This document shows positions 1 through 8,245 of a stretch of DNA of 64,000 nucleotides, one piece after another. Position numbers and translations under genes: made by a program. Below the pieces are notes generated by a model, which worked only from the letters and a program-made list of their open reading frames with translations, was not told the origin of the DNA and did no database searches. This DNA is from VXNF01 sp965116465 (GTDB lineage Bacteria > Actinomycetota > Acidimicrobiia > Acidimicrobiales > CATQHL01). Within the stretch, counting starts at the first letter, position 1; each line of letters starts with the position of its first letter. The DNA lies in contig OZ220687.1 in NCBI GenBank assembly GCA_965116465.1, positions 248,001-312,000 on the forward strand, read 5' to 3'.

Positions 1-345
1 CTCGTCATGGGGCTCTCCCGGCGCACTCTCCGGTGCGGCGACCGCAGGGCGTTCGACCACCGCCAGCAGGGGCTGGGGTGTCACCGAGGCCCCGACCTTC
101 GCCAGCGTCCCCGACTCGATTTCGACCAGCGGGGCGCCGGCGCCGGCCAGTTGCTCGCTGAGCACTCGCGATTCCTCGTCGGCCCGGGAGGTCTCGATAT
201 AGACCTCGCGGATCGGCAGGCCCGCTGCCACCGCCTCGGCGCTGAGGGTCACCCCCTCCACGAGGAAGACCCCTTCGGCCCGCCTGGCGGCCGCCGAGCG
301 CGCCAGGCGGCGCAGCCCGGCCAGGCGCGGTCGCACGGAGGTCAT
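1..345 (-). CDS. TrmH/SpoU-family RNA methyltransferase, N-terminal part (cut by window edge)
   Basis: This is the N-terminal 115 or so residues of a SpoU-type RNA 2'-O-methyltransferase. The visible part is the substrate-binding domain: an Arg/Ala-rich first helix, then the FLVEG strand and the REVYIET strand typical of SpoU_sub_bind domains. The knotted catalytic SAM-binding domain lies beyond base 1. The gene starts 38 bp after rplT on the same strand. The order infC-rpmI-rplT-trmH (then pheST) is common in bacteria and supports both the family and operon membership. I chose the ATG at 345; GTG codons at 354 and 369 are in-frame alternatives. Confidence 0.8.
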   Translation of the reverse strand, partial: MTSVRPRLAGLRRLARSAAARRAEGVFLVEGVTLSAEAVAAGLPIREVYIETSRADEESRVLSEQLAGAGAPLVEIESGTLAKVGASVTPQPLLAVVERPAVAAPESAPGEPHDE

Positions 346-383
346 CGGCGCCACGTCACCACCCGCCACCCAGCGGGGCCGGG

Positions 384-761
384 TCAGGATCCGCTGGGCA
401 GATCGCTGGTGCGGGCGCCCTCCGCCAGCCGCACGAGCGCGGCGAAGGAATCCGGATCACGGACCGCCATGTCGGCGAGCGCCTTGCGATCCACCTCCAC
501 GCCGGCGGTGCGGAGCCCCGCCATGAACGTGCTGTACGTGGAGCCGTGCTGGCGGCATCCGGCGTTGATCCGCTGGATCCACAGCCGCCGCATCTCGCCC
601 TTGAGCGCCCTGCGATCACGGAACGCGTACTGGCCCGAGTGCATGAGCTGCTCGTTGGCCCCGCGCCACGTGCGGCTCTTGTTGCCGTAGTAGCCCTTGG
701 CGCGCGCCAGGGTGGCCTTGCGCCTCTTGCGGGCCTGAACGGATCGTCTGGCTCTGGCCAT
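384..761 (-). CDS. rplT: 50S ribosomal protein L20
   Basis: L20 is an early assembly protein that binds 23S rRNA. The 125-residue product has the expected basic N-terminus (MARARRSV, then ARKRRKATLARAKGYYG), the conserved WIQRINA segment and a C-terminal globular domain (YSTFMAGL, LADMAVRDP). It follows rpmI by 24 bp on the same strand and ends before the TrmH-type gene. In Bacillus, L20 represses its own infC-rpmI-rplT mRNA. Whether that holds here is unknown, but the infC leader in this window is structured. Confidence 0.97.
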   Translation of the reverse strand: MARARRSVQARKRRKATLARAKGYYGNKSRTWRGANEQLMHSGQYAFRDRRALKGEMRRLWIQRINAGCRQHGSTYSTFMAGLRTAGVEVDRKALADMAVRDPDSFAALVRLAEGARTSDLPSGS

Positions 762-785
762 CTGCTCTGACCTCCCGGGAAATCC

Positions 786-980
786 TCAGATACCGAGCTG
801 GCGGCGCACCGACGGCCTGTCGGCGCTGCTCACGTCTCCGTCGCGGCGCAGCTGGCGCTTGCGCTTCGGAGCCTTCTTCTCGAGGATGTGGTTCTTGTAG
901 GCGTGACGCCGCACGATCTTGCCGGAGCCGGTCACCTTGAAGCGCTTGGCGGCACCCCGGCGGGTCTTCATCTTGGGCAT
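786..980 (-). CDS. rpmI: 50S ribosomal protein L35
   Basis: L35 is a small 23S rRNA-binding protein of the large subunit. The 64-residue product has the family pattern MPKMKTRRGAAKRFKVTGSG at the start and the basic HILEKKAPKRKRQLR block. Its length is normal for the family. It lies between infC and rplT. The infC-rpmI spacer is unusually long (about 250 bp) and repeat-filled, so rpmI-rplT may have some expression independent of infC. Confidence 0.97.
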   Translation of the reverse strand: MPKMKTRRGAAKRFKVTGSGKIVRRHAYKNHILEKKAPKRKRQLRRDGDVSSADRPSVRRQLGI

Positions 981-1004
981 TGTGGTTCCTCTCCGGGTGC
1001 TGAT

Positions 1005-1117
1005 CCTGTCAGGTGCTGATCCTGTCAGGTGCTGATTCTGGCGGGGTGTCGATCCTGGTGGGTGTCGGGCCGCTCCGGGTTCGGTGACCGGTGATCGGTG
1101 ATCGGTGATCGGTGATC
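1005..1117. repeat. Short tandem repeats in the infC-rpmI spacer
   Basis: Two repeat types sit side by side in the 254-bp gap between rpmI and infC. From about 1005 there are two close copies of a 15-bp unit (GGTGCTGATCCTGTC) followed by degenerate copies. At 1090-1117 there are four exact 7-bp copies of GGTGATC, flanked by degenerate copies on both sides. No coding signal was seen here. The repeats would be transcribed within the infC-rpmI-rplT mRNA. Confidence 0.85.
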
Positions 1118-1234
1118 GACGACCGGCGAGCGGCCGGCAACACTCTCAAGGCTCGGGCGAGCGGAGCCGGATCACAACCCGCGCCGGTCACCGGTGTTGC
1201 GGCGTTGGCCCCCGGGAGCCGCGGCGAGGTGCGG

Positions 1235-1774
1235 TTACTTGCGGCTGCGCTTGTCGGGGGCCAGGAGCATGACCATGTTGCGCCCGTCCTGGCGAGGCGG
1301 GGCCTCGATGCGGGCCAGGTCGCCGGTGACCTCGGAGACCTCGTCCAGGATGCGTTGACCCAACTCGGGATGGAGCGTCTCACGGCCACGGAACATGACG
1401 GTGATCTTCACCCTGTTGCCCGCGGTCAGGAAGTCACGCACCTTGCGGGTCTTCGTCTCGAAGTCGCTGCGGCCGATCTTGGGCCGGTACTTCATCTCCT
1501 TGACGACGACCTGCGTGCTCTTCTTGCGCGACTCCCGGGCCCGCTGCGCCGCGTCGTACTTGTACTTCCCGTAGTCCATGATCCGGCAGACGGGCGGTTC
1601 GGCCTTGTCGGCGACCTCCACCAGATCCAACCCGTGCGCCTGCGCGATCGAGAGGGCCTCGGCCAGGGGACGGATCCCGATCTGGGCTCCATCCGGACCC
1701 ACCAGGCGGACCTGCGGCGCCTGGATGTTCTCGTTGACAAGCGGCTCGGAACCAGCCGACGCAGCTATGGCCAA
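1235..1774 (-). CDS. infC: Translation initiation factor IF-3
   Basis: IF-3 binds the 30S subunit and rejects non-canonical start codons. The 179-residue product shows the N-domain (VNENI, then VRLVGPDGAQIGI), the signature CRIMDYGKYKY, and the C-domain (VKEMKYRPKI, ITVMFRGRE, and a C-terminus ending in DKRSRK). The start is TTG at 1774; an in-frame TGA lies directly upstream and there is no in-frame ATG or GTG before the conserved region. A GAGGGGAAG stretch about 20 nt upstream is the best Shine-Dalgarno candidate. A poor start codon in infC fits the known autoregulation of IF-3 through start-codon discrimination (AUU in E. coli). Confidence 0.96.
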   Translation of the reverse strand: MAIAASAGSEPLVNENIQAPQVRLVGPDGAQIGIRPLAEALSIAQAHGLDLVEVADKAEPPVCRIMDYGKYKYDAAQRARESRKKSTQVVVKEMKYRPKIGRSDFETKTRKVRDFLTAGNRVKITVMFRGRETLHPELGQRILDEVSEVTGDLARIEAPPRQDGRNMVMLLAPDKRSRK

Positions 1775-1787
1775 TCACTCAGCAATC

Positions 1788-1938
1788 GTGACTTCCCCTC
1801 TCTCGGTCCACCGTGTCACCGGCACGACACGTATGTTCTGCGTGCCGGACCTCTGCGGACCGGCAAGCACCTGCCCGCAGCGCCTGGAGAATCCAGGCGA
1901 GGCTGTAGCGAGCCCGAACCGTGACAATCCCGGTTCGG
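1788..1938 (-). promoter_or_regulatory. Structured 5' leader of the infC operon
   Basis: Read on the minus strand, the region before infC holds a series of perfect inverted repeats: CCCGAACC/GGTTCGGG (about 1912-1938), GCCTGGA/TCCAGGC with a 3-nt loop (1882-1898) and CGGCACG/CGTGCCG (1820-1847). A GTGAC/GTCAC pair (1788-1819) then brackets the GAGGGG ribosome-binding candidate. The arrangement suggests a regulated leader (ribosomal-protein or IF-3 feedback), but no known leader family was matched. The same interval must also contain the divergent promoter of the DUF1844 gene. Confidence 0.5.
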
Positions 1939-2009
1939 GCCCTACAGGCGGGGCATAGAGTACCAGCAAGCGCAGCAGAATCGAAGAGGACGACCGCGAG
2001 GAGGCTGCG

Positions 2010-2456
2010 ATGACACTCTGGACCCCCGGCGGCGAGCACCAAGTGCCCCGAGATCCGCAGCCCGAGAGCACGGGCACCGCAGGTGACGACGCGGGCCCCG
2101 CCGCGGAGCAGTTCGACCTCGAGGACCTGGATCCCGAGGACCGGGAGCGAGCCGAGGAGATCCTGGCCGAATTGGCCGCCGCCCGCGAACGACTCGCCGC
2201 AGCTCCCCCCGAGGTGGTCGTCGCCAACCACGCCATGGGCCTGTACGAGTTGGGCGCCATCCACCTCACGGCCGACCCGCCGAACCCGGCGGCGGCACGC
2301 CTGGCGATCGACGCCATGGGGTTGTTGGTGGAGGGCCTGGCCGGCCGCCTCGGCGACTCGGAACCGACGCTGCGGGAGGCACTGCAGAGTCTCCGCATGG
2401 TCTACGTCCAGCAGACCTCGGGCGGTGGCTCAGACTCCGATCCCGGAGTTGAGTAG
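2010..2456 (+). CDS. DUF1844-family protein
   Basis: The 148-residue protein has an acidic, disordered N-terminal half (residues 1-65, rich in Glu and Asp) and then the DUF1844-like helical region: VVVANHAMGLYELGAIHL, ARLAIDAMGLLVEGLAG, and a C-terminal LQSLRMVYV. Its function is unknown. DUF1844 genes are often found beside infC in actinobacteria, and here it is divergent from infC. The start is supported by a strong GAGGAGG 7 bp before the ATG. Confidence 0.75.
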   Translation: MTLWTPGGEHQVPRDPQPESTGTAGDDAGPAAEQFDLEDLDPEDRERAEEILAELAAARERLAAAPPEVVVANHAMGLYELGAIHLTADPPNPAAARLAIDAMGLLVEGLAGRLGDSEPTLREALQSLRMVYVQQTSGGGSDSDPGVE

Positions 2457-2511
2457 CTCATCGACCGGCCGCGTCGCGCGCGGCTTGCCGGCTCTGCTGG
2501 CATCGCCCTCA

Positions 2512-4164
2512 TCACCAGCCCGGGGTGGTGGGCGCCAGCGAGAGTTGATGGCACGAGTCGACGGGCTTGCCGGGGTGGGTCTCGGATCGGGACGGCTCGG
2601 CGGTTCGATGGCGGTGGGTTCGGTGCCGGTCGTGCGGCGGCGGGCGCGAGGGTCGGTCGGCGGCGGGCGTGTCGGTTGGGACTGCGGGGGGTGGCGCGTC
2701 CGGGCTGCCGGTGCCGGTACCGGCGTTTGGGGACTGGTGAGGTCGGTGCCCGTTGCACGGGGGTGGGTGTGATCGGGTGGGGGTGTCCGGGGGTGCGATG
2801 GTTAGGCGGCCTCCGGGAAGGCGGATGACCTCCTCGCCGTTCTGGTGGATGCGGACGTGGTGGCAGCGCCAGCACACCAGGCAGGTGTTCTCCAGTGTGG
2901 TTGCGCCGCCGTGTTGCCAGTGGCGGATGTGGTGGACCTGGCAGATGTTGTGATGGGCGCCGCAGCCGATGCAGCCGCCGTCGCGGGCGATGAGTTGCTT
3001 GCGCAGCCAGGGGGGAATCTTGCGCTGGGAGCGGCCCAGCACGGCGTTGGCGGTGTGCTTGTTGAAGATGCCCGGCAGGATCTTGGCGTCACAGGCCAGC
3101 GCCAGGGCCTCGGCGTCGGTGAGGCGGGTCTCATCGGTGAGGCGGGCGTTGGCGATCTCCCCGTGCACCTGGTCGTAGTCCGCCAGCACGATCAACTCCA
3201 CACCGGGGGCCGCGCCGGCGCCGGCGCCGGTGCCGGCGCCGGTGCGGATGAGTTCGGCGAGAGCGTCGGCGAAACGTTGCGGGTACGTGGGGCGGTCCTT
3301 GGAGTCCTCGGAGCGGAACAACTCGTCGGACTTGGCCAACAGCGCGGCGCGCACCTGGTTGCCGGTGAGCGGGTCGAACTGCGCGAACAGGTGGAACATG
3401 CCATCGTCCTGCTCGCTGATCGAGGCACGGCGGCGGCGCCGCTGCGCCGCCCGGCGGGCCTCGAGTTCCTCTTCGCTGGTGCGCTCGTTGACGTGCTCCT
3501 TGAGGGTCTTGCGGAACAGATCGTCGGGTTCCTCCTCGGCGGCCTCGAGAAGGGCGTCATGGTCCACCGGCGTCTCACCGGCCGCATCCAGAATCAACCC
3601 CGCCGCCTCGGGAGTGATCGCCCCCGCCGCGAGCTTGCCGGCCACAGTGGGCGACCACTCCAGCTGTGCCGCAGTCTTCACGGCCTTGCGAGCACCCGCC
3701 CGGGAACGCTTCTGGGTGCGCCGCAGCGTCTCCTCGGCGGCGGCGTCGCCCTCGCGGCGGGAGACCTCCGCGATGACATCGGCCTCCGCGGCGGCCAGAG
3801 AGGCCCGCGCCCGGCCCATGAAGGTCAACCGTTCCTGCAACACCTCCAGATCGACCTTGTGCAACAGCGGCGGCGGCGACGCCAACCACTCACCCAGCAC
3901 CGCCCACTCGCGAACCCGCGCCGCAGTTACCCCGTCACCACCAACCCGACCGACGCCGGTTGACCCAGGCACCACAGCGTCAGCACCGGCGCCGGTCGCC
4001 CCAGGGGTCACAGCGTCAGCACCGGCGCCGGTCGACTGAGGAACCACCGCGCCGCCACCGGCGCCGCTCGACTGAGGAACCACCGCGCCGCCACCAGCGC
4101 CGGTTGGCCCGGAAGTCACGGCGCCGGCACCCGCCGGTGCATTGCGCTCCGGATCGCCGTCCAT
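2512..4164 (-). CDS. DUF222 / HNH endonuclease-domain protein (13E12 family)
   Basis: The order is: a low-complexity N-terminus with five 12-residue Gly/Ala repeats (residues 13-72), a DUF222 helical domain, then an HNH nuclease domain near the C-terminus (CIGCGAHHNICQVHHIRHW and NTCLVCWRCHHVRIHQNG, with paired Cys and the His-His pair) and a Pro/His-rich tail. Proteins of this type are multicopy in actinobacteria (REP13E12 in Mycobacterium); their role is unsettled. I prefer the ATG at 4164, preceded by AGAGGGGG, over the GTG at 4200. An AT-rich promoter region lies upstream. A second, divergent family member is at 46585-47973. Confidence 0.85.
   Translation of the reverse strand: MDGDPERNAPAGAGAVTSGPTGAGGGAVVPQSSGAGGGAVVPQSTGAGADAVTPGATGAGADAVVPGSTGVGRVGGDGVTAARVREWAVLGEWLASPPPLLHKVDLEVLQERLTFMGRARASLAAAEADVIAEVSRREGDAAAEETLRRTQKRSRAGARKAVKTAAQLEWSPTVAGKLAAGAITPEAAGLILDAAGETPVDHDALLEAAEEEPDDLFRKTLKEHVNERTSEEELEARRAAQRRRRRASISEQDDGMFHLFAQFDPLTGNQVRAALLAKSDELFRSEDSKDRPTYPQRFADALAELIRTGAGTGAGAGAAPGVELIVLADYDQVHGEIANARLTDETRLTDAEALALACDAKILPGIFNKHTANAVLGRSQRKIPPWLRKQLIARDGGCIGCGAHHNICQVHHIRHWQHGGATTLENTCLVCWRCHHVRIHQNGEEVIRLPGGRLTIAPPDTPTRSHPPPCNGHRPHQSPNAGTGTGSPDAPPPAVPTDTPAADRPSRPPPHDRHRTHRHRTAEPSRSETHPGKPVDSCHQLSLAPTTPGW
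3949..4128 (-). repeat. Five in-frame 36-bp tandem repeats
   Basis: Five 36-bp units encode 12-residue repeats of the type GGAVVPQSTGAG or ADAVTPGATGAG at the N-terminus of the DUF222-HNH protein. Because the unit is a multiple of three, copy-number change would not disturb the reading frame. This looks like a coding minisatellite that makes a flexible linker. Confidence 0.85.
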
Positions 4165-4200
4165 CTCCCCATCACCCCCTCTTGGTGCTTCCCGGCCCAC

Positions 4201-4649
4201 CCGCCCGGTGACCCGTCCTGATTACTTTTCTGTATTATATATTACGGTTATGACAGACTATAAACATTTGTTTGACTTTTGTCTCAACCGGAGGGGAACA
4301 GATCCAGAGTGCCGGCCGCGAGGCGCATCAAACCCCCAGGTCAGCGGGTTGCGGCCGTTGAGTCGGGCAATCCGACCCCAGCAGCCCGGCCCACTGTGAC
4401 CAATGTCACACGCGCAGCGCTGCCTTCGGCGGCGCCCCGCGGCATCCTCCGCCCACCAGCCGGTCCGTGACGCCCGGCCCCGACGGAACGACCCCGCCGA
4501 CCCATACCGGAGCGGCGGTCGAACGAACTCTCCGGACAGAGCCCACCCCGGTTCACGGCCGGATCCCGACCCACGCCGGGCAACGGTCGGCCGAGGTGTG
4601 CGGATTCTCGGCGGCCCAGGCCGCGGACGGCGCCGGTAGCGTGGACACG
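4201..4649. other. Intergenic region with an AT-rich promoter island
   Basis: About 450 bp lies between the divergent DUF222-HNH gene and hisG. A strikingly AT-rich patch at about 4222-4280 contains TATAAT on the minus strand (4234-4239), a near-consensus -10 box for the DUF222-HNH gene. The rest is GC-rich, and the open frames there are not convincing. No hisG promoter could be fixed. Confidence 0.55.
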
Positions 4650-5525
4650 ATGTTGCGCCTGGTACTGCCGAAGGGCTCGCTGGAGCAGGCCACCCTCGAC
4701 CTGTTCGCCGACGCCGACCTGAACGTGCGGCGGCTGTCACGCGTCGACTACCGGGCCACGATCGACGACCCGCGCGTGGACGACGTGCGCATCCTGCGGC
4801 CCCAGGAGATCCCCCGGTATCTCAGCGAGGGCATCTTCGACCTGGGCATCAGCGGCCGCGACTGGGTGACCGAGAGCGGCGCCGAGGTGGTCTCTCTGTG
4901 CGAACTCGGCTACTCCAAGGCCACGAACCAGCCGGTGCGCATCGTCGTGGCGGTCGCAGCGGACTCGCCGTACCAGAGCGCCGACGACCTGCCCGACGGG
5001 GTGCGGGTCTCGACGGAGTATCCCAACCTGACCAGTCGGTTCTTCGCCGACCGAGGCATCGAGGCCGACGTGCAGCTCTCCTACGGCGCCACAGAGGCCA
5101 AGGTGCCCGAGATCGTGGACTGCGTGGTGGAGCTGACCGAGACCGGCGGCGCCCTGCGGGCCGCCGGCCTGCGGATCGTCGACACCGTCCTGGTGTCCCA
5201 CACCGAGTTGCTCGCCAACCCCGCGGCCCACGACCATCCCGACAAGCGCCACGCCATGGGCCAGATCGCCACGCTGCTGACCGGCGTGCTGGAGGCGCGG
5301 GGCCGCGTGCTCGTGAAGATGAACGTGCCGGCGGCCGCCCTGACGGCGGTCATCGACCTGCTGCCGTCGATGAAGGCGCCGACGGTGAACGAGCTCTACA
5401 GGGGCCAGGGGTTCGCCGTGGAGACCGTCGTCCCCAAGGCGGTCATCAACACGTTGATCCCCGAACTCTCCGACGCCGGCGCCACCGACATCCTGGAACT
5501 CCCCCTCGCCAAGATCGTCCACTGA
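4650..5525 (+). CDS. hisG: ATP phosphoribosyltransferase (long form)
   Basis: HisG catalyses the first step of histidine synthesis, joining ATP and PRPP. The 291-residue product begins MLRLVLPKGSLEQATLDLF and contains the DLGISGRDWV segment, the PRPP-binding ELTETGGALRAAGL region and a C-terminal ACT-like domain (KMNVP, PTVNELY, ELPLAKIV). This length marks the histidine-regulated long form that does not need HisZ. The start is ATG 4650; GTG 4641 would add three residues. No other his gene is in the window, although hisE usually sits nearby in actinobacteria. Confidence 0.95.
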   Translation: MLRLVLPKGSLEQATLDLFADADLNVRRLSRVDYRATIDDPRVDDVRILRPQEIPRYLSEGIFDLGISGRDWVTESGAEVVSLCELGYSKATNQPVRIVVAVAADSPYQSADDLPDGVRVSTEYPNLTSRFFADRGIEADVQLSYGATEAKVPEIVDCVVELTETGGALRAAGLRIVDTVLVSHTELLANPAAHDHPDKRHAMGQIATLLTGVLEARGRVLVKMNVPAAALTAVIDLLPSMKAPTVNELYRGQGFAVETVVPKAVINTLIPELSDAGATDILELPLAKIVH

Positions 5526-5549
5526 GGGCCTGAGCCGCCCCGCAGCTCC

Positions 5550-6038
5550 TCAGTGGGGGGTGGGCTCGTCACTCAGGAGGCGCAGGGCGTGAGGCAGGAT
5601 GTCGAGGACCGCCTCGGTGCACTCCACCGCGCCGCGCGGCGACCCCGGGGTGTTGAGGATCAGCGCCCGGCCGCGTGTGCCCGCGACCGCACGGGAGAGT
5701 CGCCCCAGCGGGTTCACCAGGCGCATCGCCTCGGACAGGCCGGGGGCCAGGCGCTCGACGACCTGCCGGGTGCCCTCGGGTGTGAGGTCCCGGGGGCCGA
5801 ACCCCGTCCCCCCGGTGGTGACGACCAAGCCGGCGAAGCCGCCGGACATGTCCGCCAGCGCAGCGGCCACCGACTCGGTGCCGTCGGCGACGGCGCGCCG
5901 CTCGACCACCTCGTAGCCGGCGCCGGCCAGCAGCGCCTCCAGCGCCTCGCCGGAGCGGTCCTCCCGGGTGCCGGCGATCACCCCGTCGGAGACGGTGAGC
6001 ACCTTGGCGCGCAGCCCGGCGACCCGCAGGTCGGTCAT
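5550..6038 (-). CDS. Molybdenum cofactor protein, MogA/MoaB family (molybdopterin adenylyltransferase-type)
   Basis: The 162-residue product is a single MoCF-binding domain: KVLTVSDGVIAGTREDRSG at the start, the LVVTTGGTGFGPRDLTPEGT core, and LNTPGSPRGAVECTEAVL near the C-terminus. Members activate molybdopterin with ATP ahead of molybdenum insertion; MoaB paralogues are sometimes inactive. It converges with hisG (24-bp gap) and lies just downstream of fmt on the same strand. No other Mo-cofactor gene is in the window. Confidence 0.88.
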   Translation of the reverse strand: MTDLRVAGLRAKVLTVSDGVIAGTREDRSGEALEALLAGAGYEVVERRAVADGTESVAAALADMSGGFAGLVVTTGGTGFGPRDLTPEGTRQVVERLAPGLSEAMRLVNPLGRLSRAVAGTRGRALILNTPGSPRGAVECTEAVLDILPHALRLLSDEPTPH

Positions 6039-6047
6039 GCTGCGACC

Positions 6048-6971
6048 CTACCGGGACGATCCATACAGCGGTCGGGGTTCCTCGGTGCCGAGGCGGCAGT
6101 TCTCGGCGAGTCGGGCGCCCTTCCGCCACTCCCCTGCCGGCAGGGCTCGGCGGCCCGCAGCCTGCACTTCCTCGAGCCGCAGGCCGCCGGATGCTGTTCC
6201 GGCCACGAGTCCTTCGAGAACCCCGGGTGATCCCGCGTGATCCGGAACGACGCTGGCCCGGAGGATCCGGAAGCGCTCGCCCGCCAGGGTGGTCCAGGCC
6301 CTGCCGAGGCGAACCCGCCGGTGCAGTTCGGCTGCGGGTCGATCCCAGTCGAGGCGCAGGTCGTCGTCGGTGATCTTGGCCGCCCAGGTGACCTCACCCT
6401 GCTGCGGGACGGGGTCTCGCGGGCCGTCCGTGAGCACCTGGACCAGCAGCGGGCAGCTCAAGGTCACGAGGCGTGCCTGCAACTCCGCGAGGGTCTCGGC
6501 GAGACCAATGGGGGTCGCAACCTGGGCGTAGAGCGGACCGGTGTCCAGGGTGTCCTCCAGCGCCATCAGGCTCACGCCGGTGGTCTCGTCGCCTGCCAGG
6601 ATCGCCCTCTCCATCGGGGCGGCGCCGCGCCAGCGCGGCAGCAGCGAGAAGTGCACGTTGACCGCCGGCAGGGAGACCAGCACGTCGCCGCCGATGAGTT
6701 GCCCGTAGGCCACCACGACGGCGCCGTCGGCGGAGCCGGCCGCCTCGGCCGCATCTGCAGCTTCGTGCGTGACCGGCACACCCAGATCGGTTGCAGCCCG
6801 GCTCACCGGGCTGGGCTCGGCCGCGCCCCGCCTGGAGCGGCGGCGATCGGGGCCGGTCACCGCCAGAGTGACCTCGAAGCCGGCGTCGCACAGGGCGCGC
6901 AGCGGCGGAACGGCGAGTTGCGGCGTGCCGAAGTACACCAGCCGGCGAACCGTCGCCGGCCAGGGGGTCAC
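6048..6971 (-). CDS. fmt: Methionyl-tRNA formyltransferase
   Basis: Fmt formylates initiator Met-tRNA using 10-formyl-tetrahydrofolate. The 307-residue product has the N-terminal Rossmann motif LVYFGTPQLAVPPL, the catalytic-region signature NVHFSLLPRWRGAAPMERAI followed by GDETTGVSLM, and a C-terminal beta-barrel (TWAAKITDDDLRLDW). The GTG start at 6971 is 4 bp after the def stop, so def and fmt are probably translationally coupled. In many actinobacteria priA-def-fmt are contiguous; here priA lies more than 30 kb away. Confidence 0.95.
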   Translation of the reverse strand: MTPWPATVRRLVYFGTPQLAVPPLRALCDAGFEVTLAVTGPDRRRSRRGAAEPSPVSRAATDLGVPVTHEAADAAEAAGSADGAVVVAYGQLIGGDVLVSLPAVNVHFSLLPRWRGAAPMERAILAGDETTGVSLMALEDTLDTGPLYAQVATPIGLAETLAELQARLVTLSCPLLVQVLTDGPRDPVPQQGEVTWAAKITDDDLRLDWDRPAAELHRRVRLGRAWTTLAGERFRILRASVVPDHAGSPGVLEGLVAGTASGGLRLEEVQAAGRRALPAGEWRKGARLAENCRLGTEEPRPLYGSSR

Positions 6972-6975
6972 GGCG

Positions 6976-7500
6976 TCACTCGGTGCCGAGGGAGGGGAAG
7001 AGCCCCGCCCCGGCGGCGCCCAGGCCGCGGCGGCGCAGCTCGGTGAGGGCGGCGCGCCGCTGGTCGGGGTCGAGACGCTCGGTGAGGAGCACCCCGTCGA
7101 GGTGGTCGATCTCGTGCTGGATGAGCCGGGCGAACAGCTCGTCGGCCTCCACGGTCACCTCGTTGCCGTCCAGATCGACCCCCGTGAGGGCCACCCGGCG
7201 GGGCCGCTCGATCTCCCAGGAGTAGCCCGGCACCGAGAGGCAGCCCTCCTCGAAGACCCACGTGCCGTCGCTCTCGGTGATGACCGGGTTGAGGATCACC
7301 CCGCGCCCGCAGGTCCCGGGCTCGTCGTAGACGAACAGCCGCTTGCGCACCCCCACCTGCGGGGCGGCCAGTCCGATGCCCCGCGCCGCGTACATGGTGG
7401 TGAACATGCTGTCGCAGAGCCGCGCGACGGAACCGTCGATCCGGGTGACGTCCGCCGCCTTGGAGCGCAGCACCGGGTCGCCGAACAGCCGGATCTCCAC
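6976..7500 (-). CDS. def: Peptide deformylase
   Basis: The enzyme removes the formyl group from nascent N-terminal methionine. All three motifs are intact: GIGLAAPQVG, EEGCLSVPG and QHEIDHLDG (metal ligands Cys, His, His and the catalytic Glu). I place the start at GTG 7500, giving VEIRLFGDPVLR, the usual N-terminus. The longer frame from GTG 7563 adds an unusual 21 residues and would abut the divergent methyltransferase start, leaving no promoter space. The gene is coupled to fmt downstream. Confidence 0.94.
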   Translation of the reverse strand: MEIRLFGDPVLRSKAADVTRIDGSVARLCDSMFTTMYAARGIGLAAPQVGVRKRLFVYDEPGTCGRGVILNPVITESDGTWVFEEGCLSVPGYSWEIERPRRVALTGVDLDGNEVTVEADELFARLIQHEIDHLDGVLLTERLDPDQRRAALTELRRRGLGAAGAGLFPSLGTE

Positions 7501-7564
7501 GACATCGAGGCTAGCGATCCCGGCGGTGACCGGGGTCACCGGGCGCACGGGTATCGTCGGCACG

Positions 7565-8245
7565 ATGGGCGGGACGGAGCACTACTTCTCACCGGAGCCC
7601 GGCTCGAGGCGCCGCCGGCGCACCGTCACCCTGCGGTTGCAGGACGTGACACTCGACCTGCGCACCGACCGGGGGGTCTTCTCGGCCGGCCGCATCGACC
7701 CCGGCACGCTGCTGCTGCTGAAACACGCGCCGCTGCCCCCGGCACCGGCCCGCAACGGCGACTCGCCGAGCGCCGGCCGGGTGCTGGCCGACGTGGGGTG
7801 CGGGTACGGACCCATCGCGGTGACGTTGGGGCTGCGGGCGCCGGACGCCACGATCTGGGCGGTGGACGTCAACGAGCGGGCCCGGGAACTGGCGGCGTCC
7901 AATCTCGCCGCCGCGGGCGTGCCGGTCGACGGCGCCGGCGAGCGGCAGGGCGCGGGACGGGCCCGGGTCTGCGCCCCCGAGGAGGTCCCGGCGTCGCTGC
8001 GCCTCGACGCCCTCTACTGCAATCCCCCGGTGCGCATCGGCAACGAGGCCCTCGACGGGCTGCTGCGGGACTGGCTGGGCCGCCTGCGCCCCGGCGGGTT
8101 CGCCGTCCTGGTCATGCACAAGAACCTGGGCGCCGACTCGCTGGTGCGGCGCCTGGCGGCCACCGGCACCGCACCCCGGCGGCTGGCCATCGGCGGCGGC
8201 TACCGGGTGCTGCAGGTGCCCGCAGCCGGCGGGGCCGTGTCATGA
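7565..8245 (+). CDS. Small-domain (RsmC-like) class I SAM methyltransferase
   Basis: The 226-residue protein starts with EHYFSPEPGS, typical of the MTS (methyltransferase small domain) family. It has the SAM-binding motif LADVGCGYGPIAVTLGL and the catalytic NPPV motif in YCNPPVRIGNEA, characteristic of enzymes that methylate exocyclic amines (RsmC, RsmD, RlmG relatives). The target is probably an rRNA guanine but cannot be fixed. The gene is divergent from def, and its stop overlaps the ATG of the aldehyde dehydrogenase by 4 bp. Confidence 0.85.
   Translation: MGGTEHYFSPEPGSRRRRRTVTLRLQDVTLDLRTDRGVFSAGRIDPGTLLLLKHAPLPPAPARNGDSPSAGRVLADVGCGYGPIAVTLGLRAPDATIWAVDVNERARELAASNLAAAGVPVDGAGERQGAGRARVCAPEEVPASLRLDALYCNPPVRIGNEALDGLLRDWLGRLRPGGFAVLVMHKNLGADSLVRRLAATGTAPRRLAIGGGYRVLQVPAAGGAVS

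Noticed and set aside
1775..2398. Minus-strand ORFs upstream of infC
   Set aside because: They are antisense to the DUF1844 gene and the leader hairpins and have no family signal.
6769..8241. A 490-residue N-terminal extension of the aldehyde dehydrogenase
   Set aside because: It is antisense to fmt and def and out of frame with the methyltransferase; the ATG at 8242 with an ATGA overlap is the sensible start.
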